Of a stretch of 64,000 bases of DNA, positions 1-8,993 are shown one piece after another. Origin of the DNA: Maccoyibacter intestinihominis (lineage in GTDB: Bacteria > Bacillota > Clostridia > Lachnospirales > Lachnospiraceae). The position numbers and the translations under genes were made by a program. How positions within the stretch are numbered: the stretch's first letter is position 1; every line of letters starts with the position of its first letter. Under the pieces are notes generated by a model, which was given only the letters and a program-made list of their open reading frames with translations, was not told where the DNA came from and did not search any database. The stretch spans positions 1-64,000 of the forward strand of contig NZ_JBBMEX010000007.1 in NCBI RefSeq assembly GCF_040096355.1. The letters are read 5' to 3'.

Positions 1-33
1 TCTTGAAAATACTGACTTTTAGCCTCTTTCAAA

Positions 34-59
34 GAAAAATCCTCGGCGGAATGCCGAGG
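34..59 (-). terminator. Terminator of the NlpC/P60 gene
   Basis: A GC-rich hairpin (CCTCGG paired with CCGAGG, 7-nt loop) is followed on the minus strand by ATTTTTCTTT. It lies about 100 nt past the stop of the NlpC/P60 gene and reads as an intrinsic terminator for it. A second, weaker stem (CACAAC with GTTGTG, around 79-103) lies between the stop and this hairpin. Confidence 0.75.
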
Positions 60-156
60 TCTTTGTCTACAGTCTGACCATCCACAACCGCGTTGTGAAT
101 GGTATTTCCATGAATAATTATAAAAACTATTATAAAATTCATTTCAAACTCCTAAT

Positions 157-1230
157 CTAGTCACCCAATACTCTGGTTACACAGATTGGGGAACGGTAAA
201 ATGCATTGGAGATCTTGATTCCTGTCTTCTTAGAACTTGCATGTACGATCTGTCCGTTTCCAATGTAAATTGCAACATGGCTGATGCTGCTTCCGCTTCC
301 GTAGAAGAATAAATCTCCCGGTTTTGCCTCTGATGCACTGATCCTTGTACCACAATTTGCCTGTGCTTTAGAGGAATGTGGCAGATATACACCGTATTTT
401 GCAAAAATAGAAAGTGTAAATCCGGAACAGTCAGCGCCGTTTGTCAGGCTTGTACCACCCCAGACATACGGATTTCCAACAAACTGTGTTGCATAGGAAA
501 TCAGATTTACTCTGACATCGGATACTCCGTTGCCATAGCGAACCTCTGTCATGGTCATTGCTTTTGGAAGCTGCACGGAAATATCTACATAGTCTTTGCT
601 GATAAATCCGTTGGTATTATCTAAATCAACTTTTACCCAGCCGCTTAAATCTTCTAAAACATTCAGTTCTTCGCCCTGTGGCATCAATGCTAAAATGCTG
701 CACTCTGTGTTCGGCTCTTCCCTAACATGTAAAGTTGGTGTCTTAACGGTTGCGATCGTCTGCTTTACTTCTTCTGCACGGGCTGCTGCCTCTTCTCCCG
801 TGATCAGGTAATCTGCACTGACATAACCTGTCACATCACCGGACTGGATCTTATACCAGCCATCTAAAGTCTCTAAGATCTCGCCTGCGGCATTCTTTGG
901 CATCTTACCTACCATGCTGCTGTCTGCAGAAGGAGTCTCTCTGACATTTAATGTCTCCTCCACATTTGCGATCCCTAAATTCGTATATCCGTAAATCGTA
1001 GCAGGTGCTTCTTTTGTTACCTCTACATCATTCTCTGATACGCTTGCCTCTTCTTTCTGCTCTGCCGGCTTGTCCTTAATTGCCTCTGTAAATAATGCTC
1101 CGGCTCCTGCAACGGTCTGCACTTTATGGTTTTCCTTCGCCTGTGCCGTTAAGCCTGTCAGACTGCTTCCTGTAAAAATAAGGGTTCCTGCCATTGCGAT
1201 TGCAAAGAACCGATTTATATTCTGATTCAT
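157..1230 (-). CDS. Secreted SH3-domain NlpC/P60 cell-wall hydrolase
   Basis: A 357-aa exported peptidoglycan endopeptidase of the NlpC/P60 class, which cuts stem peptides, commonly gamma-D-Glu-diaminoacid bonds. Residues 1-31 form a signal peptide ending in an AQA-like cleavage site. Two bacterial SH3 domains follow (about 80-145 and 160-217), likely wall-binding. The catalytic domain (about 235-357) shows Cys268 in GADCSGF and His318 in SISHVAIY, with His330 a plausible third residue. The gene stands alone after the ribF operon, with its own consensus promoter and AGGAGG site. Family assignment is firm; the physiological role (cell separation, turnover or signalling) cannot be read from sequence. 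Confidence 0.92.
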   Translation of the reverse strand: MNQNINRFFAIAMAGTLIFTGSSLTGLTAQAKENHKVQTVAGAGALFTEAIKDKPAEQKEEASVSENDVEVTKEAPATIYGYTNLGIANVEETLNVRETPSADSSMVGKMPKNAAGEILETLDGWYKIQSGDVTGYVSADYLITGEEAAARAEEVKQTIATVKTPTLHVREEPNTECSILALMPQGEELNVLEDLSGWVKVDLDNTNGFISKDYVDISVQLPKAMTMTEVRYGNGVSDVRVNLISYATQFVGNPYVWGGTSLTNGADCSGFTLSIFAKYGVYLPHSSKAQANCGTRISASEAKPGDLFFYGSGSSISHVAIYIGNGQIVHASSKKTGIKISNAFYRSPICVTRVLGD

Positions 1231-1252
1231 AAAAACCTCCTGATAAAAGAAA

Positions 1253-1281
1253 AACAGTAGAATATGTAATACTCTACTGTT
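1253..1281 (-). promoter_or_regulatory. Stem-loop in the 5' UTR of the NlpC/P60 gene
   Basis: A 9-bp perfect stem (AACAGTAGA with TCTACTGTT) with an 11-nt loop lies between the promoter and the ribosome binding site. It has no T-run, so it is probably not a terminator. mRNA stability or translation control are inferences. Confidence 0.5.
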
Positions 1282-1294
1282 ACGTTGTTTTTAA

Positions 1295-1323
1295 ATTATA
1301 ACAACATTTTTTTACACTGTCAA
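1295..1323 (-). promoter_or_regulatory. Consensus sigma-A promoter of the NlpC/P60 gene
   Basis: TTGACA, a 17-nt spacer, then TATAAT on the minus strand, matching both consensus hexamers exactly. It implies a strong housekeeping promoter with a leader of about 60 nt. Confidence 0.85.
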
Positions 1324-1359
1324 CACATTTGCGTAATATTTACGTAACATTTGTCATTT

Positions 1360-2277
1360 TTATAAATCAAAATAGATCCTTGCGATCTTAATATCCTGCT
1401 GTAACTGCGCTTTTAATTCATCTATGGATGCAAATTTTACCTCTGCACGGATGCGGTGTAAAAATTCCACTTCTACCGCCATATCATAAACATCGTCAGA
1501 AAAATCCAGCACATGTGTCTCGACACCGATCGGATTATCTCCCTCGATCGTCGGTTTACATCCGACATTGGTGATTCCACAGTATTCCTCTCCTCCGATC
1601 AGAATCCTTGTGATATAGACTCCAAATGGCGGCAGCAGTTTGTCATCCTCAGGCACCAGATTCACGGTTGGAAACCCGATCGTCCTTCCAATCTCATTTC
1701 CATGCTCTACGATGCCCTGTACAAAAAAGGAATAGCCTAACAGTTCATTTGCCTTTTCGATATTTCCTTCTTTAATATACTCACGGATATAGGTGCTGCT
1801 GATATCTCTTCCGTCACTCTGGATCTTTTCGATCACCTGTACCTCATAACCGAATTTGTCAGCATATTCTAAAAGCAGCTGATAATCTCCCATGCGGTTA
1901 TGTCCAAAATGAAAATCTGTACCGACCACCATGTATTTTACATGCAGTTTTTCTACCATCATACGGATAAAATCCACTGCATCCATATTGCGGATTTCCT
2001 CTGTAAACGGACATTCCACCACATAGTCGATCCCCATATTTTCAAAGACATGCATTTTTTCCTCGTTGGTTGTCAGCACGTCTCCACGGTCATCTTCCAC
2101 CTTTTTTCTCGGAGGAATGTCAAAGGTAAACACCACGGCTTTCAGATCATCTGTTTTTTTCTGTAATACGGTATCTAAAAGCAGCCGGTGTCCTCTGTGG
2201 ATCCCATCGAATTTCCCAAATGTGATGACCGTAGATTCTTCTATATTAAAATCCGTTGTTCCTCTTAAATAAATCAT
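1360..2277 (-). CDS. ribF: Bifunctional riboflavin kinase / FAD synthetase
   Basis: A 305-aa bifunctional enzyme that phosphorylates riboflavin to FMN and adenylylates FMN to FAD. The N-terminal nucleotidyltransferase half has FGKFDGIHRGH near residue 21, the expected HxGH-type motif, and an ISSTYIREYI motif near 160. The C-terminal kinase half has GRTIGFPTVNL near 198. Length is normal. It is the last gene of the nusA-infB operon, 13 nt after truB, the usual place for ribF in Firmicutes. Confidence 0.96.
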   Translation of the reverse strand: MIYLRGTTDFNIEESTVITFGKFDGIHRGHRLLLDTVLQKKTDDLKAVVFTFDIPPRKKVEDDRGDVLTTNEEKMHVFENMGIDYVVECPFTEEIRNMDAVDFIRMMVEKLHVKYMVVGTDFHFGHNRMGDYQLLLEYADKFGYEVQVIEKIQSDGRDISSTYIREYIKEGNIEKANELLGYSFFVQGIVEHGNEIGRTIGFPTVNLVPEDDKLLPPFGVYITRILIGGEEYCGITNVGCKPTIEGDNPIGVETHVLDFSDDVYDMAVEVEFLHRIRAEVKFASIDELKAQLQQDIKIARIYFDL

Positions 2278-2290
2278 TTTACTCTCTCAC

Positions 2291-3193
2291 TTACTGTTCC
2301 AAAAAAATTTTCACAGGCTTGTAATTTTCCTGTCTTTTATCATAACGGTAGATTCCGATAAACCGTCCTTCTTCATCATAAATACGGATGGATTCTGCCT
2401 CATCCGATATCGGCGGTGTTACAAAAAATGCTTTTGCAATACGGTTTCCGTTATAGAGCACTTTGCCGTATTTTTTTTGTACCGTTACCGCTTCTAATGC
2501 ACGAAATACATAGTCTGTCGGATAGAGGATCTGTTCTAGCTCTCCTGCATCCCGTTTTTTCTCAATTTCTCCTAAGGTCAATGCCTGTTCTATGGAAAAA
2601 TCTGCCACTCTTGTCCGTTTTAACGACTCCATACAACCACCACAGCCCAGTTTCAGACCAATATCGTGGCAAAGAGTACGGATATACGTTCCTTTCGAGC
2701 AATGTACCCGCATGGTCACACGCGGAAGTTCTATGTTCTCGATTTCAATCTCATAAATCTGAACCAGTCTGGGTTTACGCTCTACCTCGATCCCATTTCT
2801 TGCAAGGTCGCACAGTTTTTTTCCGTTGACCTTTAATGCAGAATACATCGGTGGTATCTGTTCGTATGCTCCGACAAATCCCATAATGGCTTTTTTTACT
2901 TCTTCTTCGCTGCAGGTTACCGCCGACTGCTCTAACACGGTTCCTGTGGTGTCCTGCGTATCGGTGGTCTGTCCAAGCAGCAGGACTGCCTCATAGACCT
3001 TGTCCTTATCGGTTAAAAGGTCGCAGACTTTTGTGGCTTTTCCAAGACATACCGGCAGCACCCCTTCTGCCTGTGGGTCTAAGGTTCCGGTATGTCCGAT
3101 CTTTTTCTGCCCTGCGATTCCACGCAGTTTTGCCACTACATCGTGGGAAGTATAGCCTTTTTCTTTGTATACATTTAAAATACCGTTTAGCAT
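2291..3193 (-). CDS. truB: tRNA pseudouridine(55) synthase TruB
   Basis: A 300-aa enzyme that makes pseudouridine 55 in the T-loop of tRNAs. The catalytic motif is visible at the N-terminus: GHTGTLDPQAEGVLPV, with the conserved Asp near residue 39. The motifs YEAVLLLG and CSKGTYIRTL, and a C-terminal extension of PUA type, are as expected. It sits 11 nt after nrnA and 13 nt before ribF, so translation is likely coupled within the operon. Confidence 0.96.
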   Translation of the reverse strand: MLNGILNVYKEKGYTSHDVVAKLRGIAGQKKIGHTGTLDPQAEGVLPVCLGKATKVCDLLTDKDKVYEAVLLLGQTTDTQDTTGTVLEQSAVTCSEEEVKKAIMGFVGAYEQIPPMYSALKVNGKKLCDLARNGIEVERKPRLVQIYEIEIENIELPRVTMRVHCSKGTYIRTLCHDIGLKLGCGGCMESLKRTRVADFSIEQALTLGEIEKKRDAGELEQILYPTDYVFRALEAVTVQKKYGKVLYNGNRIAKAFFVTPPISDEAESIRIYDEEGRFIGIYRYDKRQENYKPVKIFLEQ

Positions 3194-3204
3194 CTTCTCA
3201 CCCT

Positions 3205-4170
3205 TTATATCTCTGAAACGTCAGAAGACAGTTGTTTTTTCATCTCTTCTAAGATTTTTTCTATGATCTCGTCTGCATTTCCTTCCATAGAAACTCCCGC
3301 TGCGCGGATATGACCGCCGCCGCCATACTCCATGGCAACTCTCGCCACATCCATGCCTCCGTTAGAACGCATGCTGACTTTATAACCGTCCTCTGTCTCA
3401 TACAGGAAAACAGCCGCCTCTACGTCTTTGGTCACACGAAGCTGACTAACGATCCCGTCTAAATGCTTTGGCAATACCTCAAATTCTTCCATCTGCTCTT
3501 TGGTCACTACGGAAGTAATGACCGCACCGCCAAGCTCTAATTTAGACTGTACCAGCGCCTGACCTAAGATCCGGTTCTGTTCATAGGTCTTTGTATAAAA
3601 GGTCTTATCTACGATCTCGGTAAAGTCGATTCCCATATCCATCAGCTTTCCGGCAATGTTCATGGTCTTTGCCGAAGTTGATGAATACTGGAATACTCCG
3701 GTATCATGGATGATCCCCACATAGATACATTCTGCAATCTCTTTTGAAATCTTTTTCTCGTCTAAAAGCTCAAACACCAGCTCCGAAGCAGAACTTGCAT
3801 GCGGAAAGATGTAATTCTCATCGGCAAAACTCTGATTGCTGATATGATGGTCTATACAGATCGTCTTTTTTGCTACGTTAAAATACTGTGCAGCCTCTCC
3901 TAATCGTCCGGTATCTCCGCAATCCTGTGCAATGAACAGATCATATGGTTCATGCTCTGCACACTCATGGATGATCTCTTCGGAACGCTTTAAGAATTTA
4001 AAAATGTTCGGAATCGGTTCTAAATATAAATCCACCTGAATCTGCGGATAATTGTCTTTGATATAATTATAGGTTGCAAGGCAGGAGCCTACGCAGTCGC
4101 CGTCCGGACGGACGTGTCCTGCGATCGCTGCTGTCTGTACTCCCTGTAACTGTGAATCCAAGTCTTTCAT
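3205..4170 (-). CDS. nrnA: DHH-family oligoribonuclease / pAp phosphatase
   Basis: A 321-aa DHH/DHHA1 phosphoesterase of the NrnA type, which degrades very short RNAs and dephosphorylates 3'-phosphoadenosine 5'-phosphate. The metal-binding signatures are present: GHVRPDGDCVGS near residue 18, QDCGDTGRLG near 96 and the DHH motif in CIDHHISN near 126. The C-terminal DHHA1 substrate motif is GGGGHIRAAG near 285. It lies between rbfA and truB, its standard position in Firmicutes. Confidence 0.92.
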   Translation of the reverse strand: MKDLDSQLQGVQTAAIAGHVRPDGDCVGSCLATYNYIKDNYPQIQVDLYLEPIPNIFKFLKRSEEIIHECAEHEPYDLFIAQDCGDTGRLGEAAQYFNVAKKTICIDHHISNQSFADENYIFPHASSASELVFELLDEKKISKEIAECIYVGIIHDTGVFQYSSTSAKTMNIAGKLMDMGIDFTEIVDKTFYTKTYEQNRILGQALVQSKLELGGAVITSVVTKEQMEEFEVLPKHLDGIVSQLRVTKDVEAAVFLYETEDGYKVSMRSNGGMDVARVAMEYGGGGHIRAAGVSMEGNADEIIEKILEEMKKQLSSDVSEI

Positions 4171-4197
4171 GCTTTTTCCCCCGGTCTCGCTGTATCT

Positions 4198-4560
4198 CTA
4201 CTCCTGTATATCCTTTGTTACATCATCTATCAGTTTTGACATATTGACACCATATTCAATGGACTGGTCTAAAATAAACTGTACCTGTGGTGTGTTACGC
4301 AAATTGATATTCTTTGCCAGCGTTCTTCGGATATAGCCTTCCGCACTCTTTAAGCCTGCGATCGTATCTTTCTGGGACTGTTCATCCCCTAAAACAGAAA
4401 TATATGCTTTACAGGTCTTTAAGTCCGGTGCTACTTCTACTGCAACCACACTGGTCATCGGATTGATCCGCGGGTCTTTGATCTCCCCACGGATGATATT
4501 GGAAAGTTCTCTTAAGACTTCCTCATTAATCCTTGTATTCTTAATACTGTTTTTTCGCAT
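4198..4560 (-). CDS. rbfA: Ribosome-binding factor A
   Basis: A 120-aa KH-fold factor for 30S maturation that acts on the 16S rRNA 5' region. Diagnostic segments are a basic N-terminus, RELSNIIRGEIKDPRI near residue 16 and KTCKAYISVLG near 48. Length is normal. It is placed between infB (21 nt upstream) and nrnA. Confidence 0.95.
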   Translation of the reverse strand: MRKNSIKNTRINEEVLRELSNIIRGEIKDPRINPMTSVVAVEVAPDLKTCKAYISVLGDEQSQKDTIAGLKSAEGYIRRTLAKNINLRNTPQVQFILDQSIEYGVNMSKLIDDVTKDIQE

Positions 4561-4581
4561 TCTGCCTCTATTCCCTTCGTT

Positions 4582-7173
4582 CTATCTCGGCACTTCTACC
4601 ATAATATATGCTTCAATCTGATCTAATTCCTGGATATCATTGAAGTCTTCAAATACCAGACCACATTCATAGCCTGCTTTTACTTCTTTTACATCATCTT
4701 TAAAACGTTTTAAGGATGCAAGATTTCCTTCAAAGATCTGTTTTCCTTCTCTGGAAATACGTACCATACAGCCACGCTGGAAATAACCGTCTAAGACATA
4801 GGAACCTGCAATATTTCCAACGCCGGATGCTTTAAAGATCTGACGTACTTCTGCATGACCGATGACTTTTTCTTCAAAGATCGGGTCTAACATTCCCTTC
4901 ATGGCAGCTTCTACATCCTCGATGGCATTGTAGATGATCTTGTACAGACGCACATCTACACCCTCACGGTCTGCAATCGCTTTTGCAGTGGTATCCGGGC
5001 GTACGTTAAATCCGATAATGATGGCATTGGATGCAGATGCTAACGTAACGTCGGATTCGTTGATCGCACCAACACCGCCATGGATGACTTTGACTACAAC
5101 CTCTTCGTTTGAGAGTTTTACAAGACTCTGTTTTACTGCTTCTACAGAACCCTGAACATCTGCTTTGACGATGATATCTAACTCTTTGACATTTCCGGAC
5201 TGGATCTGGGAGAACAGATCGTCTAAGGACATCTTGGATTTTGTCTCTTCGATCAGGCGGTTCTTGCCTTCTGAAATAAAGGTTTCTGCAAAGCTTCTTG
5301 CCTCTTTTTCTGTCTCCGTGGATACAAATACTTCTCCTGCTCCCGGTACGCTGGATAATCCTAAAATCTCTACCGGTGTAGATGGTCCTGCCTCTTTTAC
5401 ATTGCGTCCCTTGTCATCGATCATGGCACGGACACGTCCGTAACTGCTTCCGCAGGCAATCGGCTGACCGACTTTTAAGGTTCCTTTCTGTACTAAAACA
5501 GTTGCTACCGCACCACGGCCTTTATCCAGTCTTGCCTCGATGACGATACCACGCGCCTGACGTTTTGGATTTGCCTTTAACTCACAGATCTCTGCTGTTA
5601 ACAGGATCATCTCTAAGAGCTGGTCAATACCTTCCCGTGTATGTGCGGATACCGGAACGAAGATGGTGCTTCCACCCCAGTCTTCCGGAATTAATTCATA
5701 TTCTGCAAGCTCCTGTTTTACTTTTTCAATATTGGCATTCGGCTTATCAATCTTGTTAACTGCAACAATGATCTCGATACCTGCTGCTTTTGCATGGTTG
5801 ATCGCCTCTACCGTCTGTGGCATGACTCCATCGTCTGCTGCTACAACTAAGATCGCAATATCTGTGGAATTTGCTCCACGCATACGCATTGCCGTAAATG
5901 CCTCGTGTCCCGGTGTGTCTAAGAAAGTGATCTTTTCTCCGTTGATCTCTACCATATAGGCACCGATGTGCTGGGTAATACCACCAGCCTCACGGTCTGT
6001 TACATGAGTATCACGGATCGCATCCAACAGAGAAGTCTTACCGTGGTCAACATGACCCATAACGCAGACTACCGGTGGACGTTTTACCATCGTGCTTTCG
6101 TCTTCTTCTTCCTCTCTTAAGAGTTCTTCGATCACATCGACTTTTACTTCATGTTCTGCTAAACAGTTGAACTCTAAAGCGATCTCTTCTGCAGTATCGT
6201 AATCCACATCCTGGTTTACGGTTACCATCGTTCCTTTTAAGAACAGTTTCTTTACAATTTCTGACGGCTGAACCTTCATCTTATCTGCTAATTCACGGAT
6301 TGTCAGTGAATCCGGCAGTGTGATGGTACGGATAGTCTCTTCTTTTTTCTCCTGTGGCTGCTGTGGCTGTTTTTTCTTCTTACCGCCATTCTTCTCTAAA
6401 TTAATATAACGCTCCTGCTTCTTGTTGCCGAAGTTATCTTTATTCTGACCCTTATTCTTCTTATCGTTTCTACGGGTATCTCTGCGGTCTTTTCCGTTAT
6501 TTTCTTCTACCGGTGTCGCACTCTTGTTGAATTTGTTGATCTCCTGATCTAATCTCGGACGAGATTCTTTCTGGCGATTCTGACCGACTCTGTTGTTACC
6601 TCTATTGTTTTGGTTATAATTGGCATTCGGTTTATGATTCGTACGGCCGTTCTGATTCTGGCGATTATTTTCCTCATTTCTAGGTCTCCTCTCACCCTGT
6701 CTGTCTGCCTGCTGTGCGCGGATCGGACGATCTCCCTGTGGACGTACCGGTCTTTCTCCCTGCGGGCGTTCCCCCTGTGGACGCATCGGACGGTCTCCCT
6801 GCGGTCTTGCCGGTCTGGCTCCACCCTGTGGTCTTGCACCTCTGTTTCCGTTCTGATTGTTATGCTGTCCGTTATTTCTGCGGTTATTCGGCTGTTTACT
6901 GTTCTGTGGATTGTATACTGCCGTAATACTGGATTTTTTCTTCGGACGTTCCTGATGTGCGTCTTCTTCCTTTTCTGCTGCCTTTGGTGCAGCTTTTTCC
7001 TCTTTTACCGGTTCGCTCTTTGCAAACTTTTTCTTAACAACCCGGATCACATCGTCCTCAATAGAACTCATGTGACTCTTCACCTCTATATTCTGCTCTG
7101 ATAAGTACTGTAATATTTCCTTAGACTGTATATTTAATTCCTTTGCAAGTTCATGCACTTTGACTTTTGCCAT
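4582..7173 (-). CDS. infB: Translation initiation factor IF-2
   Basis: An 863-aa GTPase that brings initiator tRNA to the 30S subunit. I chose the ATG at 7173 (MAKVKVHELAKEL) because GGAGG stands 7 nt before it and this is the usual IF-2 N-terminus; an upstream ATG at 7203 would add 10 residues without a good site. The G-domain motifs are VMGHVDHGKT (G1), DTPGHEAF (G3) and NKID (G4), followed by domains II-IV. Residues of about 75-290 form a low-complexity linker rich in Arg, Gly, Asn and Gln, with repeated RPQGDRP-like units. Confidence 0.97.
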   Translation of the reverse strand: MAKVKVHELAKELNIQSKEILQYLSEQNIEVKSHMSSIEDDVIRVVKKKFAKSEPVKEEKAAPKAAEKEEDAHQERPKKKSSITAVYNPQNSKQPNNRRNNGQHNNQNGNRGARPQGGARPARPQGDRPMRPQGERPQGERPVRPQGDRPIRAQQADRQGERRPRNEENNRQNQNGRTNHKPNANYNQNNRGNNRVGQNRQKESRPRLDQEINKFNKSATPVEENNGKDRRDTRRNDKKNKGQNKDNFGNKKQERYINLEKNGGKKKKQPQQPQEKKEETIRTITLPDSLTIRELADKMKVQPSEIVKKLFLKGTMVTVNQDVDYDTAEEIALEFNCLAEHEVKVDVIEELLREEEEDESTMVKRPPVVCVMGHVDHGKTSLLDAIRDTHVTDREAGGITQHIGAYMVEINGEKITFLDTPGHEAFTAMRMRGANSTDIAILVVAADDGVMPQTVEAINHAKAAGIEIIVAVNKIDKPNANIEKVKQELAEYELIPEDWGGSTIFVPVSAHTREGIDQLLEMILLTAEICELKANPKRQARGIVIEARLDKGRGAVATVLVQKGTLKVGQPIACGSSYGRVRAMIDDKGRNVKEAGPSTPVEILGLSSVPGAGEVFVSTETEKEARSFAETFISEGKNRLIEETKSKMSLDDLFSQIQSGNVKELDIIVKADVQGSVEAVKQSLVKLSNEEVVVKVIHGGVGAINESDVTLASASNAIIIGFNVRPDTTAKAIADREGVDVRLYKIIYNAIEDVEAAMKGMLDPIFEEKVIGHAEVRQIFKASGVGNIAGSYVLDGYFQRGCMVRISREGKQIFEGNLASLKRFKDDVKEVKAGYECGLVFEDFNDIQELDQIEAYIMVEVPR

Positions 7174-7186
7174 TCCATTTCCTCCA

Positions 7187-7507
7187 TTATTCAATTTTCT
7201 CACCGCTTAGTATCTTACTCTCTAACGCTTTTGCAAATCCGCTATCGGTAACTGCAAGGGAAGCCCGATACTGTTTTCCGATACATCTTCCTAAATCCTC
7301 TTTTACCGCATATTCATAATATGGCACTTCGTAAAATGCACACATGTTGCGGAACAATTTTTTCGTATTATCGGAAGCATCCTTTGCCACGATGACTAAG
7401 CCGGCTTTTCCTGCCTTGACCGCTTTTTCCGTTGAAAATTCCCCACTCTCTATCTTCCGTCCTCTCGCAGCTAACCCAAGCATCTGCAAGACTTTATCAT
7501 TTTTCAA
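7187..7507 (-). CDS. ylxQ: L7Ae-family RNA-binding protein YlxQ
   Basis: A protein of about 106 aa of the L7Ae/L30e/S12e family, which binds kink-turn RNA. The core KVLQMLGLAARGRKIESG and GLVIVAKDAS fit the family. The start is uncertain. An ATG at 7537 gives an odd 10-residue basic leader, whereas the TTG at 7507 has GAGGAG about 10 nt upstream and starts right before KNDKVLQ. With the TTG, the gene overlaps the ylxR end by 11 nt, so coupled translation is likely. YlxQ is a standard member of nusA-infB operons; its cellular task is not settled. Confidence 0.85.
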   Translation of the reverse strand: MKNDKVLQMLGLAARGRKIESGEFSTEKAVKAGKAGLVIVAKDASDNTKKLFRNMCAFYEVPYYEYAVKEDLGRCIGKQYRASLAVTDSGFAKALESKILSGEKIE

Positions 7508-7769
7508 TCGCTTCCATCTCCTCTTCGAGCTGTTCATAGATTTCTTTGAGAATCGCAGTCTTTAATGAGCGCTCCAGTCCTTTGGACTTCTCTGCTTTTT
7601 TCAGACATTCACTGTCTGCACAAAGATATGCGCCTCTTCCATTCTTCTTTCCTGTCGCATCTAGGATGATCTCATTCTCGGATGTCTTGATGACGCGAAT
7701 CATTTCCCGCTTATTTTTCATTTCACCGCATCCTACACATTGACGCATCGGGACTTTTTTACTCGTCAT
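7497..7769 (-). CDS. ylxR: YlxR (DUF448) nucleic-acid-binding protein
   Basis: A 90-aa DUF448 protein. The family motif MRQCVGCG appears at residue 8, and GRGAYLC in the middle of the protein is the usual second signature. Members are reported to bind RNA or nucleoid, but a specific role is not established. The start overlaps the end of nusA by 11 nt and the end overlaps ylxQ, the tight arrangement expected in this operon. Confidence 0.92.
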   Translation of the reverse strand: MTSKKVPMRQCVGCGEMKNKREMIRVIKTSENEIILDATGKKNGRGAYLCADSECLKKAEKSKGLERSLKTAILKEIYEQLEEEMEAIEK

Positions 7770-8958
7770 AGTCGTTCACTTCATCCTCATCTGTTTCCTG
7801 ATAGTTATCTAACTCTTCCTCTGTATCCGGTTCAATGTACTCGCCATTCTCATCGTAGTACTCTTCCCCATCTTCGTAATATTCATCCTCATAATCATTC
7901 TCGTAATCGATGAAGTCACCGGCTTCTCTTGCCTGCGTCTCACTCTTGATATCAATCTTGAACCCGGTCAGTCTTGCAGCAAGTCTTGCATTCTGTCCTT
8001 CTTTTCCGATTGCTAAGGATAACTGATAATCCGGTACAACAACCTTTGCTGTCTTTTCTTCATCATCTGCAATAACAGAGATGACTTTTGCCGGGCTTAA
8101 TGCATTCTGGATTAAGATCGCGGAATTCTCACACCAGTTGATAATATCGATTTTCTCGCCGCGCAGCTCATTCACGATCGCATTGACACGCGCACCGTTC
8201 ATTCCGACACATGCACCGACCGGATCGACATCCGGGTCATTGGAATATACGGCAATCTTTGTTCTGCTTCCTGCTTCTCTTGCAATACTCTTGATCTCAA
8301 CGATACCATCTCTTACTTCGGTTACCTCTGATTCAAACAGACGCTTTACCAACTCCGGATGTGTTCTCGACACTAAGATCTTTGGTCCTTTTGAAGTGGA
8401 TTTTACTTCTAAAATATAGAGTTTGATACGCTCGGTAGGTTTGAACACTTCCCCTTTGATCTGTTCGCCCTCTGTTAAGATTGCATCTACTTTTCCAAGA
8501 TTGATGCTTACATTCTTACCGATGTAACGCTGAACAACACCGGTTACTACATCGCGCTCTTTGCTGTAATATTCGTCAAACAGCACTTTTCTCTCTTCCT
8601 CACGGATCTTCTGTAAGATGACGTTCTTCGCATTCTGTGTCGCAATACGTCCGAATTCTTTGGATCTTACTTCGATGTTTACGGTATCTCCAAGATCATA
8701 TCTTGAGTCGATCATTTTTGCATTTGCAAGGCTGATCTCAAGACAGGGATCTTCGACCTCTTCGACTACGGTTTTTTCCTGATACACATGAAACTCGCAG
8801 GTCTCCGGATCAATGTTTACTTTAATGTTATCTGATTTTCCAAAATGATTCTTACAAGCGGTAACTAAAGAGTTCTCTATAGCCTCAAGCAAGGTATCCT
8901 TACTGATATTTTTTTCCTCTTCTAATACATTTAACGCTTCTAACAATTCATTGTTCAT
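7759..8958 (-). CDS. nusA: Transcription termination/antitermination factor NusA
   Basis: A 399-aa RNA polymerase-associated factor controlling pausing, termination and antitermination. In order: N-terminal polymerase-binding domain (about 1-125), S1 domain (about 135-200, with GVVQRYIGKNVSINLG), and two KH domains with GACVGMNGARVNAI near 245 and LAIGKEGQNARLAARL near 318. A very acidic tail of about 50 residues, rich in Asp, Glu and Tyr, follows. Such tails are variable in Firmicutes. RBS is GGAGG. Confidence 0.97.
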   Translation of the reverse strand: MNNELLEALNVLEEEKNISKDTLLEAIENSLVTACKNHFGKSDNIKVNIDPETCEFHVYQEKTVVEEVEDPCLEISLANAKMIDSRYDLGDTVNIEVRSKEFGRIATQNAKNVILQKIREEERKVLFDEYYSKERDVVTGVVQRYIGKNVSINLGKVDAILTEGEQIKGEVFKPTERIKLYILEVKSTSKGPKILVSRTHPELVKRLFESEVTEVRDGIVEIKSIAREAGSRTKIAVYSNDPDVDPVGACVGMNGARVNAIVNELRGEKIDIINWCENSAILIQNALSPAKVISVIADDEEKTAKVVVPDYQLSLAIGKEGQNARLAARLTGFKIDIKSETQAREAGDFIDYENDYEDEYYEDGEEYYDENGEYIEPDTEEELDNYQETDEDEVNDYDE

Positions 8959-8993
8959 TATGATATTCCTCCCATTTAATTTGTTATTGTACG

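Noticed and set aside
6549..6839. A 96-codon minus-strand Arg-rich frame
   Set aside because: A frame-shifted shadow of the low-complexity linker of infB.
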